64,000 bases of DNA, taken from contig NZ_JAIELN010000006.1 in assembly GCF_019753045.1 (NCBI RefSeq), forward strand, positions 247,900-311,899, read 5' to 3'. Position 1 is the stretch's first letter. Each line of letters starts with the position of its first letter. Positions 44,043-53,197 of the stretch are shown here, one piece after another. The stretch is from Hyphomicrobium sp. (GTDB lineage Bacteria; Pseudomonadota; Alphaproteobacteria; Rhizobiales; Hyphomicrobiaceae). Below the pieces are notes generated by a model, which was not told where the DNA came from, did no database searches, and saw nothing but the letters and a program-made list of their open reading frames with translations. The translations under genes were made by a program, and so were the position numbers.

Positions 44043-44486
44043 TCAGGTCCGGCTTTTGATCTGCTTCGCCGTCCCTATCTCAATACGCCGGACGAGGCGC
44101 TCTGGTTCTAGGCGCTGTAAATCGACGGCCAACAGCCCGTTGGAAAGCTCGGCGCTTTTTACTTCGATGCCATCAGCCAGGACAAACGTTCTCGAAAACT
44201 GCCGGGAAGCGATGCCCCGGTAGAGATAGTCGCGTGCCTTGTCGTCCTGCTGCTTGCCACGAACCGTCAATTGTTTGTCTTCGAGCGTTATTTCCAGCTC
44301 GTCGCGCGTAAATCCGGCAACCGCCAGTGTAATGCGGAGAAGCTCGCCAGCGTCACCATCCCGGGCGATCCTCTCAATATTGTAAGGTGGATAACCGTCG
44401 CCACCCTTGGCGGCCCGGTCGACCAGCCGTTCGATTTCCTCGAAACCCAGAAGCAAGGGGTTCGAAAGTGCGGTTAAGCGTGTCAT
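44043..44486 (-). CDS. Small heat-shock protein (Hsp20/IbpA family)
   Basis: 147 aa from the ATG at 44486 (GAGGACC upstream). Alpha-crystallin domain from about residue 35 to 130: YPPYNIERIARDGD, LAVAGFTRDELEITLEDKQL, RGIASRQFSRTFVLADG, ending in a short tail. It is an ATP-independent holdase for unfolded proteins. Downstream DUF1150 is likely co-transcribed. A 5' untranslated stretch of about 90 nt follows the predicted RpoH promoter. Confidence 0.92.
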   Translation of the reverse strand: MTRLTALSNPLLLGFEEIERLVDRAAKGGDGYPPYNIERIARDGDAGELLRITLAVAGFTRDELEITLEDKQLTVRGKQQDDKARDYLYRGIASRQFSRTFVLADGIEVKSAELSNGLLAVDLQRLEPERLVRRIEIGTAKQIKSRT

Positions 44487-44584
44487 TTGAAGGTCCTCAG
44501 CAAGCGACCATCTATTCCAAGTTCGCCGGACGCCCTCTCGGGCCGCCCGGTACACCGGCATTGCTGCCCGGCGATTTATTGAAG

Positions 44585-44612
44585 ATATGGTGGTGTTGGA
44601 CCGGTCTTCAAG
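44585..44612 (-). promoter_or_regulatory. RpoH (sigma-32) type promoter of the small heat-shock gene
   Basis: Minus strand CTTGAA, 16 nt, CCATAT matches the alphaproteobacterial heat-shock consensus (CTTGAA and CCATAT-like -10). It predicts a leader of about 90 nt. In the leader GGTC pairs with GACC around the ribosome site (GGTCGCTTGCTGAGGACC), so a modest temperature-sensitive fold is possible. Confidence 0.65.
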
Positions 44613-44752
44613 CGTGATCGGGGGTGGGCAGTGTCGCGGGCGCCTCATGCACCTCTAAAACGCTCTGGAGCCGGCTTTTTGCCTTCGTCCCGCCTTGGGG
44701 CCATGGCCAAGGAGCCGGGCCAATAGGGTCTTAATTCCGGGTAGGTGGATAC

Positions 44753-45457
44753 ATGAAATTCGCGTCCGTTCTGTTCGCGTCGGCCTTTGCATTTTCGATC
44801 GTTCCCTTCACTTGCTCAATCGCCGTCGCAGAGGAGCCGGCGACAGCACCAGCCGATGCCGCGAAAGCCTCGGATTCTGGAAAAGTCCTGGGCGATCCCG
44901 ACGGGCCGCTTACCCCTGAAGAAAAGGCGGAGAAGGCGTCACGTCAGGCCTGCAAGGTCGATCTGTGCAAGGCCTTCCACTCGACAGACGCCTCGGCAAG
45001 CGACATCGCCTGCCATGTGGTCAAAAGCTGGCGCAAGGAACAGCTTGTGAAGCTCGTGGGCAAACTGAAGGTGACCTGGCCTTACGATGGCGCCCACTGC
45101 TCGACAGACTTGAGCGTCAAGCGGGGCGATCTGGTGAAGGCGATGACCGAGCCGAAAGCCGAGGTGGTGTTCGTCAAGCACACCGTCACATGCTCGATTG
45201 CAAGCGAGAAGAAGGGCGCGACGGATTTCTCGTTCGATTTGACTCCGAAAGTGACGTTCGAGAACGGGAAGGCGATCAAGGCGCAAGCTCAGTGGGGAAA
45301 GATCGAAGCGCCGACTCTGATCAAAAGTGCGCTTTGGACAGCAACGGCGGCAGACAACACCGTGAACATCCTATCGGGTTCCATCGTCGAGGAAGTGAAC
45401 GAGTTCATCACCAAGAGATGTGACGAAGTCAAAGATCAATGGGCGGCCAAACAATAG
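44753..45457 (+). CDS. Exported protein of unknown function
   Basis: 234 aa. Signal peptide MKFASVLFASAFAFSIVPFTCSIAVAEE. An acidic Ala-rich linker (to ~residue 60) precedes a domain with five Cys (QACKVDLCKAF, DIACHVV, GAHCSTD, VTCSIAS) plus one near the C-terminus (TKRCDEV), all in a periplasmic setting, so disulfides are likely. Family not recognised; no metal or catalytic motif seen. Followed by a hairpin terminator. Confidence 0.75.
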   Translation: MKFASVLFASAFAFSIVPFTCSIAVAEEPATAPADAAKASDSGKVLGDPDGPLTPEEKAEKASRQACKVDLCKAFHSTDASASDIACHVVKSWRKEQLVKLVGKLKVTWPYDGAHCSTDLSVKRGDLVKAMTEPKAEVVFVKHTVTCSIASEKKGATDFSFDLTPKVTFENGKAIKAQAQWGKIEAPTLIKSALWTATAADNTVNILSGSIVEEVNEFITKRCDEVKDQWAAKQ

Positions 45458-45463
45458 CCGGCT

Positions 45464-45500
45464 TATAACCTTTCGCATTTGCGAAGTGTTATATTGTTAT
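45464..45500 (+). terminator. Hairpin after the exported protein gene
   Basis: TATAAC-C-TTTCGC, loop ATTT, GCGAAG-T-GTTATA: long stem with one internal mismatch and one wobble, followed by TTGTTATT. A workable intrinsic terminator 7 nt past the stop. The decamer GCCGGCTTAT occurs on both sides of it. Confidence 0.6.
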
Positions 45501-45534
45501 TAGGCCGGCTTATGAGTGGTCATTGTAAATACGA

Positions 45535-45564
45535 TTGGCACTTATTTCCGGGCAAGCATATGTA
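45535..45564 (+). promoter_or_regulatory. Promoter of pqqA
   Basis: TTGGCA, 18 nt, TATGTA ending 41 nt before the pqqA ATG. Reasonable sigma-70 match. Together with the terminators on both sides it makes pqqA a single-gene transcript. Confidence 0.45.
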
Positions 45565-45605
45565 GACGCCCGTTAAGCGTGGACAAACCACTCTTGGAGG
45601 AAGCC

Positions 45606-45695
45606 ATGAAGTCGTGGTCGAAGCCTGAAGTTCGTGAGCAGGAAGTTGGTCTCGAAGTGACCAGCTATCTGCCGGCTGAGATCGATCTCATCTAA
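45606..45695 (+). CDS. pqqA: Orphan PQQ precursor peptide PqqA
   Basis: 29-residue peptide beginning MKSWSKPEVREQEVGLEVTS and continuing YLPAEIDLI. It has the invariant Glu-x-x-x-Tyr pair (Glu17, Tyr21) in EVTSY that PqqE cross-links to form pyrroloquinoline quinone, and the PAEID ending seen in methylotroph PqqA. A strong TTGGAGGA site precedes the ATG and a strong terminator follows. No pqqB, C, D or E lies in the window, so this is either a stand-alone or an extra copy that relies on maturation enzymes elsewhere. PQQ is the cofactor of methanol and other alcohol dehydrogenases. Confidence 0.88.
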   Translation: MKSWSKPEVREQEVGLEVTSYLPAEIDLI

Positions 45696-45730
45696 TTCGG
45701 ATGGGGTCGGCCTTAGGGTCGAACTATTAA

Positions 45731-45766
45731 GCGGCGGCCGAGTCTCTCGGTCGTCGCTTTTTTATT
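45731..45766 (+). terminator. Intrinsic terminator of pqqA
   Basis: GCGGCGGCCGAG, loop TCT, CTCGGTCGTCGC: 12-bp stem with two wobble pairs, followed by TTTTTTATTT. Thirty-five bases past the pqqA stop; it insulates the convergent ABC-F gene. Confidence 0.85.
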
Positions 45767-45770
45767 TGCG

Positions 45771-47591
45771 TCATCCGAGGCTTTCGATCGCCTCGCGCTT
45801 TTCCTCGAGTTCCAGCCAACGCGTTTCAGCCGTTTCGAGCTGATGCTGGGCCTCTGCCAATCTATCGTTTGCTTTGTCGAACGCCGGGCGGTCTCGCGTG
45901 AAGAGATCGGCGTCGGCGAGCTTTGTGGCGATCAGCCGGATCTCTTCTTCAAGTTTCGCTATTTCGAGGGGAAGCGTGGTCAGCGCGTGCTTATCCTTGA
46001 AAGATAGTTTCTGTTTCGTGGGAGCAGGCGGGGCATTTGAGTCTGCCGCGGATTTGCGGGACGCTCCGGCGGAATTCAATTGCGATTTCTTTTTCAGCCC
46101 CTCGCCTTTGCGCTGGGCGAGCATATCGGAATATCCGCCGGCATATTCGGTCCAATGGCCGTCGCCGTCGGGCGCCAATACGCTCGTTACGATGCGATCG
46201 AGGAAATCGCGGTCGTGGCTGACGAGCAAAATCGTTCCGGCGTAGTCGGACAGAAGTTCCTGCAAGAGATCGAGTGTTTCGAGATCGAGATCGTTCGTCG
46301 GCTCGTCGAGAATGAGCACGTTCGATGGTTTGGCCAGCGCTCGCGCCAACATCAAGCGTGCGCGTTCTCCGCCGGATAGAACGCGAATCGGCGACAGCCG
46401 CTGCTCGGGAAGAAACAGGAAGTCCTGCATGTAACTCGCGACATGCCGGGCCTTGCCGTTGATGATGACCTGATCGCCGCGTCCGCCCGTCAGCGCGTCG
46501 GACACCGTCCAATTGGGATTGAGTTCGTCGCGCTTCTGGTCGAGCGCAACGATTTCGAGATTGGCGCCGTGACGGATGTTGCCGCTGTCCGGGGCTATTT
46601 CTCCCGTCATCAACTTGATCAGTGTCGTCTTGCCGGCGCCGTTCGGGCCGACGATACCGAGCCGGTCGTGCCGCATGATGCGGAGATCGAGGTTCGAGAC
46701 GATATCGGTTTCGCCATAGGCTTTGGAGATGCCGGTCGCTTCCACGACGAGTTTGCCGGAGAGGCTGCCTTCTGAAGCGTCCAGTCGGACCGTTCCGACG
46801 GTATGGCGTTGCTCGCGGACCTCTTGGCGCATGGCCTTCAGCTCGCGCACACGGCGGACATTTCGCTTGCGCCGGCCTGTGACGCCGCCATGCATCCACT
46901 GATTTTCGCGGACGATCTTACGGTCGAGTTTATGGCGCTCGATTTCTTCCTCTTCGAGGACCTTGTCGCGCCAATCCTCGAATGCCGCAAAGCTCTGTTC
47001 GAGGCGCCGCGTCTTGCCCCGGTCGAGCCAGACGGTCGAGCGCGACAGCGTTTCGAGGAATCGCCGGTCGTGACTGATGAGGAGCAGCGCTGAGCGTGAT
47101 GCCTGGAGCGTCGATTCCAGCCATTCGATCGCGGTGAGGTCGAGGTGGTTTGTCGGCTCGTCGAGCAGAAGGACGTCGGGCTTCGATACGATCGCCTGCG
47201 CGAGGCCTGCGCGCCGCGCTTCACCGCCCGAGAGATGCTGGGGGTCGCTGTCGCCGGAGAGCCCGAGTTCGCTCAGAAGGTATTCGGCTTGATAGGGATC
47301 GTCGGTTGGGCCGAGGCCTGACTCGACATAGTCGCGGACGGTTTTGAAGCCCGTGAAATCGGCTTCCTGCCGAAGATATCGAATGCTTGCATTCGGGTGG
47401 GCGAAGCGTTCGCCGCTATCCGGTTCGACCAGTCCGGCTGCGATTTTCAGCAGGGTCGATTTTCCCGAGCCGTTGCGGCCGATGAGGCAGACGCGATCGC
47501 CGACGGCGACCGTCAGCTCTGCACCTTCGAGCAGCGGAGTTCCGCCGAAAGTCAGATTGATGTCTTTGAGCGTAATGAGAGGAGGTGCCAT
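45771..47591 (-). CDS. ABC-F family ATPase (Uup-like)
   Basis: 606 aa from the ATG at 47591 (GAGGGG upstream), preferred over an earlier in-frame start. Two ATPase domains in tandem: GRNGSGKS / LSGGEARRAGLAQA / LLLDEPTNHLD and GPNGAGKT / LSGGERARLMLARA / LILDEPTNDLD, joined by a charged linker (EEIERHKLDRK). A C-terminal coiled-coil (residues ~530-606) rich in Lys/Glu is typical of Uup. No membrane segments: it acts on ribosomes or DNA repair intermediates rather than in transport. Confidence 0.9.
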   Translation of the reverse strand: MAPPLITLKDINLTFGGTPLLEGAELTVAVGDRVCLIGRNGSGKSTLLKIAAGLVEPDSGERFAHPNASIRYLRQEADFTGFKTVRDYVESGLGPTDDPYQAEYLLSELGLSGDSDPQHLSGGEARRAGLAQAIVSKPDVLLLDEPTNHLDLTAIEWLESTLQASRSALLLISHDRRFLETLSRSTVWLDRGKTRRLEQSFAAFEDWRDKVLEEEEIERHKLDRKIVRENQWMHGGVTGRRKRNVRRVRELKAMRQEVREQRHTVGTVRLDASEGSLSGKLVVEATGISKAYGETDIVSNLDLRIMRHDRLGIVGPNGAGKTTLIKLMTGEIAPDSGNIRHGANLEIVALDQKRDELNPNWTVSDALTGGRGDQVIINGKARHVASYMQDFLFLPEQRLSPIRVLSGGERARLMLARALAKPSNVLILDEPTNDLDLETLDLLQELLSDYAGTILLVSHDRDFLDRIVTSVLAPDGDGHWTEYAGGYSDMLAQRKGEGLKKKSQLNSAGASRKSAADSNAPPAPTKQKLSFKDKHALTTLPLEIAKLEEEIRLIATKLADADLFTRDRPAFDKANDRLAEAQHQLETAETRWLELEEKREAIESLG

Positions 47592-47736
47592 GAGGCCCCT
47601 CGTAGCGGTGGACGCGCGCCGGATCAATCCTCGCGGGGGGTGGCCTCGTGGTCATTTGCGGGAGAACGCGGCGAGCGTAATCAACAAACGCGGGACGGTG
47701 CGTTTTGCCGCACTGATCTCTGGCCGGGATTTTCCG

Positions 47737-47952
47737 TCAGCAGCAGCGGCTGATTTTGCCGCCGCCTTCGCCATATCGGCTCGCCTGACGTTCGCGGAAG
47801 AAGTCCTCGTAGCTCATAACGGGTTCATCCGGGTGAGCACGACGGCGATGGGCGACGTAGGCTTCGTAGTCGGGGACGCCGACCATCAGCCGCGCGGTCT
47901 TCGCGACGCCGGTTGCAAACTTGAACAGCAGGTTGGTGCTGGATCTTGTCAT
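47737..47952 (-). CDS. YbdD/YjiX family small protein
   Basis: 71 aa. FATGVAKTARLMVGVPDYEAY and RRAHPDEPVMSYEDFFRERQ match the YbdD/YjiX family that follows cstA in many bacteria. The gap to the cstA stop is 3 nt. It may help the carbon-starvation transporter; exact role unknown. The Cys pair at the C-terminus (SRCC) is unusual. Confidence 0.88.
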   Translation of the reverse strand: MTRSSTNLLFKFATGVAKTARLMVGVPDYEAYVAHRRRAHPDEPVMSYEDFFRERQASRYGEGGGKISRCC

Positions 47953-47955
47953 GCA

Positions 47956-50007
47956 TCACTCCGCCGCAACCATAGCGCTCTCCCGAGCCGAAATATTCGG
48001 GTCGGCGAGGGCCTTCATCACCGCTGCTATGCCGAAGCCCGCCATGGCGACGACAAGCCCAATCAAAAGTCCAGTCAGCGTGGCGTTCAGGTAGTCATTG
48101 AAGACGATGCGCTGCATGTCCTCGATTGATTTGGCGGGTGCAAGGACCTGGCCCGAGGCGAGCGAGTTTGAGAATTTTCCCGCGTGAGACAGGAAGCCGA
48201 TTGCCGGGTTTTCGCTGAAGATTTTCTGCCAGCCGGCGGTCAGCGTGCAGATCGCGACCCAGGTCGCGGGCGCGAGCGTCACCCAAGCGTAGCGCTGCCG
48301 TTTCATCTTGAAGAGGATGACGGTGCAAAGCGTCAGCGCGATGCAGGCGAGCATCTGGTTCGCTATGCCGAATAGAGGCCAGAGCGTATTGATGCCGCCC
48401 AAGGGATCGACGACGCCCTGGTAGAGGAAATAGCCCCATCCGGCGACGGCGACCGCGGTTGCCGCGATGTTTGCCGTCCATGACCGGGTGTCTCTCAGAG
48501 CCGGGCTCACCGTTCCCATCAGATCCTGGATCATGAAGCGGGCGACGCGCGTTCCGGCATCGATGGTCGTCAGAATGAAGAGCGCCTCGAAGAGAATGGC
48601 GAAGTGATACCAGAACGCCATCATGGCTTTGCCGCCAATGGCGCTGGACAGAATTTCGGCCATGCCGACGGCAAGCGTCGGTGCGCCGCCGGTGCGTGAG
48701 AGGATCGTCGACTCGCCGACGTGGGCTGCGGTTTCCCTCAGCGCGTCCGGGGTGATGGTGAAGCCCCAGCCGGAGATTGCCGCGGCGGCCGTTTCCGGGG
48801 TCGTCCCGATCAAAGCTGCTGGGCTGTTCAGCGCGAAGTAAAGCCCCGGGTCGAGCGTCGAGGCCGCGACCAAAGCCATGATGGCAACGAAGCTTTCCAT
48901 CAGCATCGCGCCATAGCCGATGAAGCGGGCATTGACCTCATTGTCGAGCATCTTCGGCGTCGTTCCGGACGAGACGAGCGAGTGGAAGCCGGAGATCGCG
49001 CCGCAAGCAATCGTGATGAACAGGAACGGGAACAGGTTGCCGGCGAAAACAGGTCCGCTGCCGTCGATGAATTTCGTAACGGCCGGCATTCGGAGTTCGG
49101 GCAGGACGAAGAAGATGCCGATCGCCAAGCCCGCGATGGTACCGATTTTCAAGAACGTCGACAGGTAGTCGCGCGGCGCGAGCAGCGTCCACACCGGCAG
49201 CACGGCGGCGACGAAACCATAGGCGATCAGCATCATCGAAAGCTGCTCACCCGAATAGTTGAACATCGACCCGAGCGTCGGATCTTCGGCAACGTGGCGG
49301 CCGAGGATGAGCGAAAGCATCAACAAGCCAAAGCCGATGATGGACATCTCGGCGATCCGGCCGGGCCGAATGAAGCGGCCGTAAAAACCCATGAAGACGG
49401 CGATCGGGATCGTCATCATGACGGTGAACGTTGCCCACGGACTTTGCTTCAGCGCCTTGACGACGACGAGCGCCAGGACCGCCAGCAAGATGACCATGAT
49501 GAGAAGGACGCCGATCATTGCGATGGTGCCGGCGGTGTTGCCAAGTTCGGTGCGGATCATCTCGCCGAGAGATCGCCCGTCGCGGCGTGTCGAAGCCCAA
49601 AGCATGATGAAATCCTGCACGGCGCCGGCGAAAATCACGCCGAAGATCAGCCAGAGCGTTCCAGGCAGATATCCCATCTGCGCCGCGAGCACGGGGCCGA
49701 CGAGCGGACCTGCACCGGCGATGGCTGCGAAGTGATGGCCGAAGAGGACAGTTTTATCGGTCGGGCAATAGTCGAGCCCGTCATTGAAGCGCTGGGCTGG
49801 GGTCAGTCGATTAGGATCGAGGCGCAATACGCGGTCGGCAATGAAGCGGCTGTAGTACCGGTACGCGAGGAGGTAGGAGCATATCGCGGCGGATACGAGC
49901 CAGATGGCGTTGATGGTCTCGCCTCGCGATAGCGCAACGATGGCAAGCGAGATCGCGCCCAGTACAGCGACGGCCACCCATGTAAGATTTAAGCGCCAGT
50001 TAAGCAT
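47956..50007 (-). CDS. cstA: Carbon starvation protein CstA family transporter
   Basis: 683 aa from the ATG at 50007; the frame is open 12 codons upstream without need. About 16-18 membrane segments. CstA blocks: FNDGLDYCPTDKTVLFGHHF then AIAGAGPLVGPVLAAQMGYLPG near residue 95-130, and IACGAISGFHSLVSSGTTPKM in the middle. The family takes up pyruvate or peptides under carbon limitation. Coupled with ybdD downstream. Confidence 0.93.
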   Translation of the reverse strand: MLNWRLNLTWVAVAVLGAISLAIVALSRGETINAIWLVSAAICSYLLAYRYYSRFIADRVLRLDPNRLTPAQRFNDGLDYCPTDKTVLFGHHFAAIAGAGPLVGPVLAAQMGYLPGTLWLIFGVIFAGAVQDFIMLWASTRRDGRSLGEMIRTELGNTAGTIAMIGVLLIMVILLAVLALVVVKALKQSPWATFTVMMTIPIAVFMGFYGRFIRPGRIAEMSIIGFGLLMLSLILGRHVAEDPTLGSMFNYSGEQLSMMLIAYGFVAAVLPVWTLLAPRDYLSTFLKIGTIAGLAIGIFFVLPELRMPAVTKFIDGSGPVFAGNLFPFLFITIACGAISGFHSLVSSGTTPKMLDNEVNARFIGYGAMLMESFVAIMALVAASTLDPGLYFALNSPAALIGTTPETAAAAISGWGFTITPDALRETAAHVGESTILSRTGGAPTLAVGMAEILSSAIGGKAMMAFWYHFAILFEALFILTTIDAGTRVARFMIQDLMGTVSPALRDTRSWTANIAATAVAVAGWGYFLYQGVVDPLGGINTLWPLFGIANQMLACIALTLCTVILFKMKRQRYAWVTLAPATWVAICTLTAGWQKIFSENPAIGFLSHAGKFSNSLASGQVLAPAKSIEDMQRIVFNDYLNATLTGLLIGLVVAMAGFGIAAVMKALADPNISARESAMVAAE

Positions 50008-50137
50008 CGTTCCGTCCCTATCGTTCGCGATTATGGCTCGCAAATCGGTTCGGGGACGGACACTACATAAAAAGCCTCGGAAGGTCAGCCGTGTCGGCGG
50101 TCGCGGCGCGATGCGCCAAATTGGCCGAAGAGTGGAT

Positions 50138-50213
<76 letters not shown>

Positions 50214-50303
50214 GAACCATTCCAATCGGTGGGGCTGGATCCCACCGAAGTCGTGCCTGATAAGTCGTCTTGAAGGAAACTGCAAGGACGTTTCAGAGCT
50301 TTA

Positions 50304-50681
50304 TCAAGGCTCTTCGTCGCCCTCGCCGGCCGGACCACCAATAATGTTGGAAACGTCGCCGCCTTCTTCTTCCTCTTCCTCAAGGAAGGTCTCGTCGTCT
50401 TCGCCGCCAGCCGTATCATCGGCTTCAACATCGACAAGAGCTTCTTCGCCCTCGACGGCCGGCAATTCGCCGTCGGCATCTTCAGCCGCAACCTTCTTGG
50501 CCTTCTTGGCCGCCAAGTCGCGCTGCTCAGCCTGAAGGGCTGCCAGTGCCGCAGGCGATGACGCGATCACATATTTGGCATTGCAGAATGGGCAGATGAT
50601 CGGGTCATGCCCGAGGTCGTAAAAGCGCTCGTCGCAATTCTGACAGGTGCGCTTCGTCCCTCGCGCTTGCTTGGTCGCCAT
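50304..50681 (-). CDS. FYDLN acid family protein (TIGR02300)
   Basis: 125 aa from the ATG at 50681. The N-terminal zinc-ribbon-like part has RTCQNCDERFYDLGHDPIICPFC with four Cys (CxxC...CxxC) and the name-giving FYDLN-like motif (here FYDLG). The C-terminal half is very acidic (EEEEEEGGD) and probably disordered. A conserved alphaproteobacterial protein of unknown function usually found by aroA, as here. Confidence 0.9.
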   Translation of the reverse strand: MATKQARGTKRTCQNCDERFYDLGHDPIICPFCNAKYVIASSPAALAALQAEQRDLAAKKAKKVAAEDADGELPAVEGEEALVDVEADDTAGGEDDETFLEEEEEEGGDVSNIIGGPAGEGDEEP

Positions 50682-50826
50682 GATCGTGCCTCGACATCTC
50701 GGAAATTGAAGGAGCCCGTCTGCCATAGGCGGTGCTGCCTGTCAAAACGAAAAAGTGGGAGCTGGCCGGACTGCGTCAAGGGCTCTCGCCGACAATGTCT
50801 TGCCCGCCGTTGGAGCGTGCCGTTGA

Positions 50827-52269
<1,443 letters not shown>

Positions 52270-52333
52270 CCGCGATGCTTGTCTTCCACCGCAAGAATGT
52301 GGACCAGATCATTCCGGAACGGGGAGAACGCAA

Positions 52334-52963
52334 TTGATCATTGCGATCGATGGTCCGGCCGCATCGGGCAAAGGCACTCTCGCAAAGCGTATTGCGGCTC
52401 ATTTCGGATTTGCGTGGCTCGACACCGGTCTTCTCTATCGCGCCGTCGCGAGGGATATCCTCGCGGCCGGCGGTGATTTGGAAGACGTTCAGGCGGCGAC
52501 GGCGGCTGCGAAATCGGTCAATGCCGGGAGCCTCGATGATTCAGCGCTCCGGGGACCGCGTGCCGGTGATGCGGCATCGATCGTGGCAAAAATTCCCGAG
52601 GTGCGCGCGGCTCTGCTCGAATATCAGCGGGCTTTTGCCCGGCAGGCCGGCGGCGCCGTTCTCGATGGCCGGGATATCGGCACGGTCGTGTGTCCGGACG
52701 CGCCGGTGAAAATTTTCGTGACTGCTTCCGATGAAGCCAGGGCGATGAGGCGCTTTTTAGAGCATCAGTCGCGAGGCGATAGCGTCTCGTATGATGAGCT
52801 TCTTGCCGATATCCGGCAGAGGGATGCGCGCGACAGGGGCCGTTCCACTGCCCCCATGCATGCCGCCGACGACGCGGTTCATCTCGATACGACGGCGTTG
52901 GACGCAGATCAGGCATTCGCCGCGGCATTGCGATTGATCGAGCTCGCCAGCAACAAGTGCTGA
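52334..52963 (+). CDS. cmk: Cytidylate kinase
   Basis: 209 aa from the TTG at 52334, which has GGGGAG 7 nt upstream and gives a protein starting directly at the P-loop strand ([14 protein letters not shown]), as usual for Cmk; the frame is open back to 52247 inside aroA, but that extension is not family-like. Phosphate-binding loop, [30 protein letters not shown] and [15 protein letters not shown] (CMP site) are present. Follows aroA by 64 nt. Confidence 0.92.
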   Translation: MIIAIDGPAASGKGTLAKRIAAHFGFAWLDTGLLYRAVARDILAAGGDLEDVQAATAAAKSVNAGSLDDSALRGPRAGDAASIVAKIPEVRAALLEYQRAFARQAGGAVLDGRDIGTVVCPDAPVKIFVTASDEARAMRRFLEHQSRGDSVSYDELLADIRQRDARDRGRSTAPMHAADDAVHLDTTALDADQAFAAALRLIELASNKC

Positions 52964-53197
52964 TATTGGGGCGTTACGCCTGTTGCGGTGATGTTCGCCG
53001 CGTCGTCTGCTCTCTGGCGAGCTTGGCTGCTCAGACTCGACCGCTCAACCTAAGCGTCATAAACTATTATTCATTGCGAGACGCCTCAGCGGCGCCCGCA
53101 GGTTTGTGCTAAACAATTTAAGGTAAGCGGCAGTTCGAACCGAGCCGGTCGCTTTGGGTTTCACGAGTGACCCCGACAACGGGGAACAAGGGACGCC

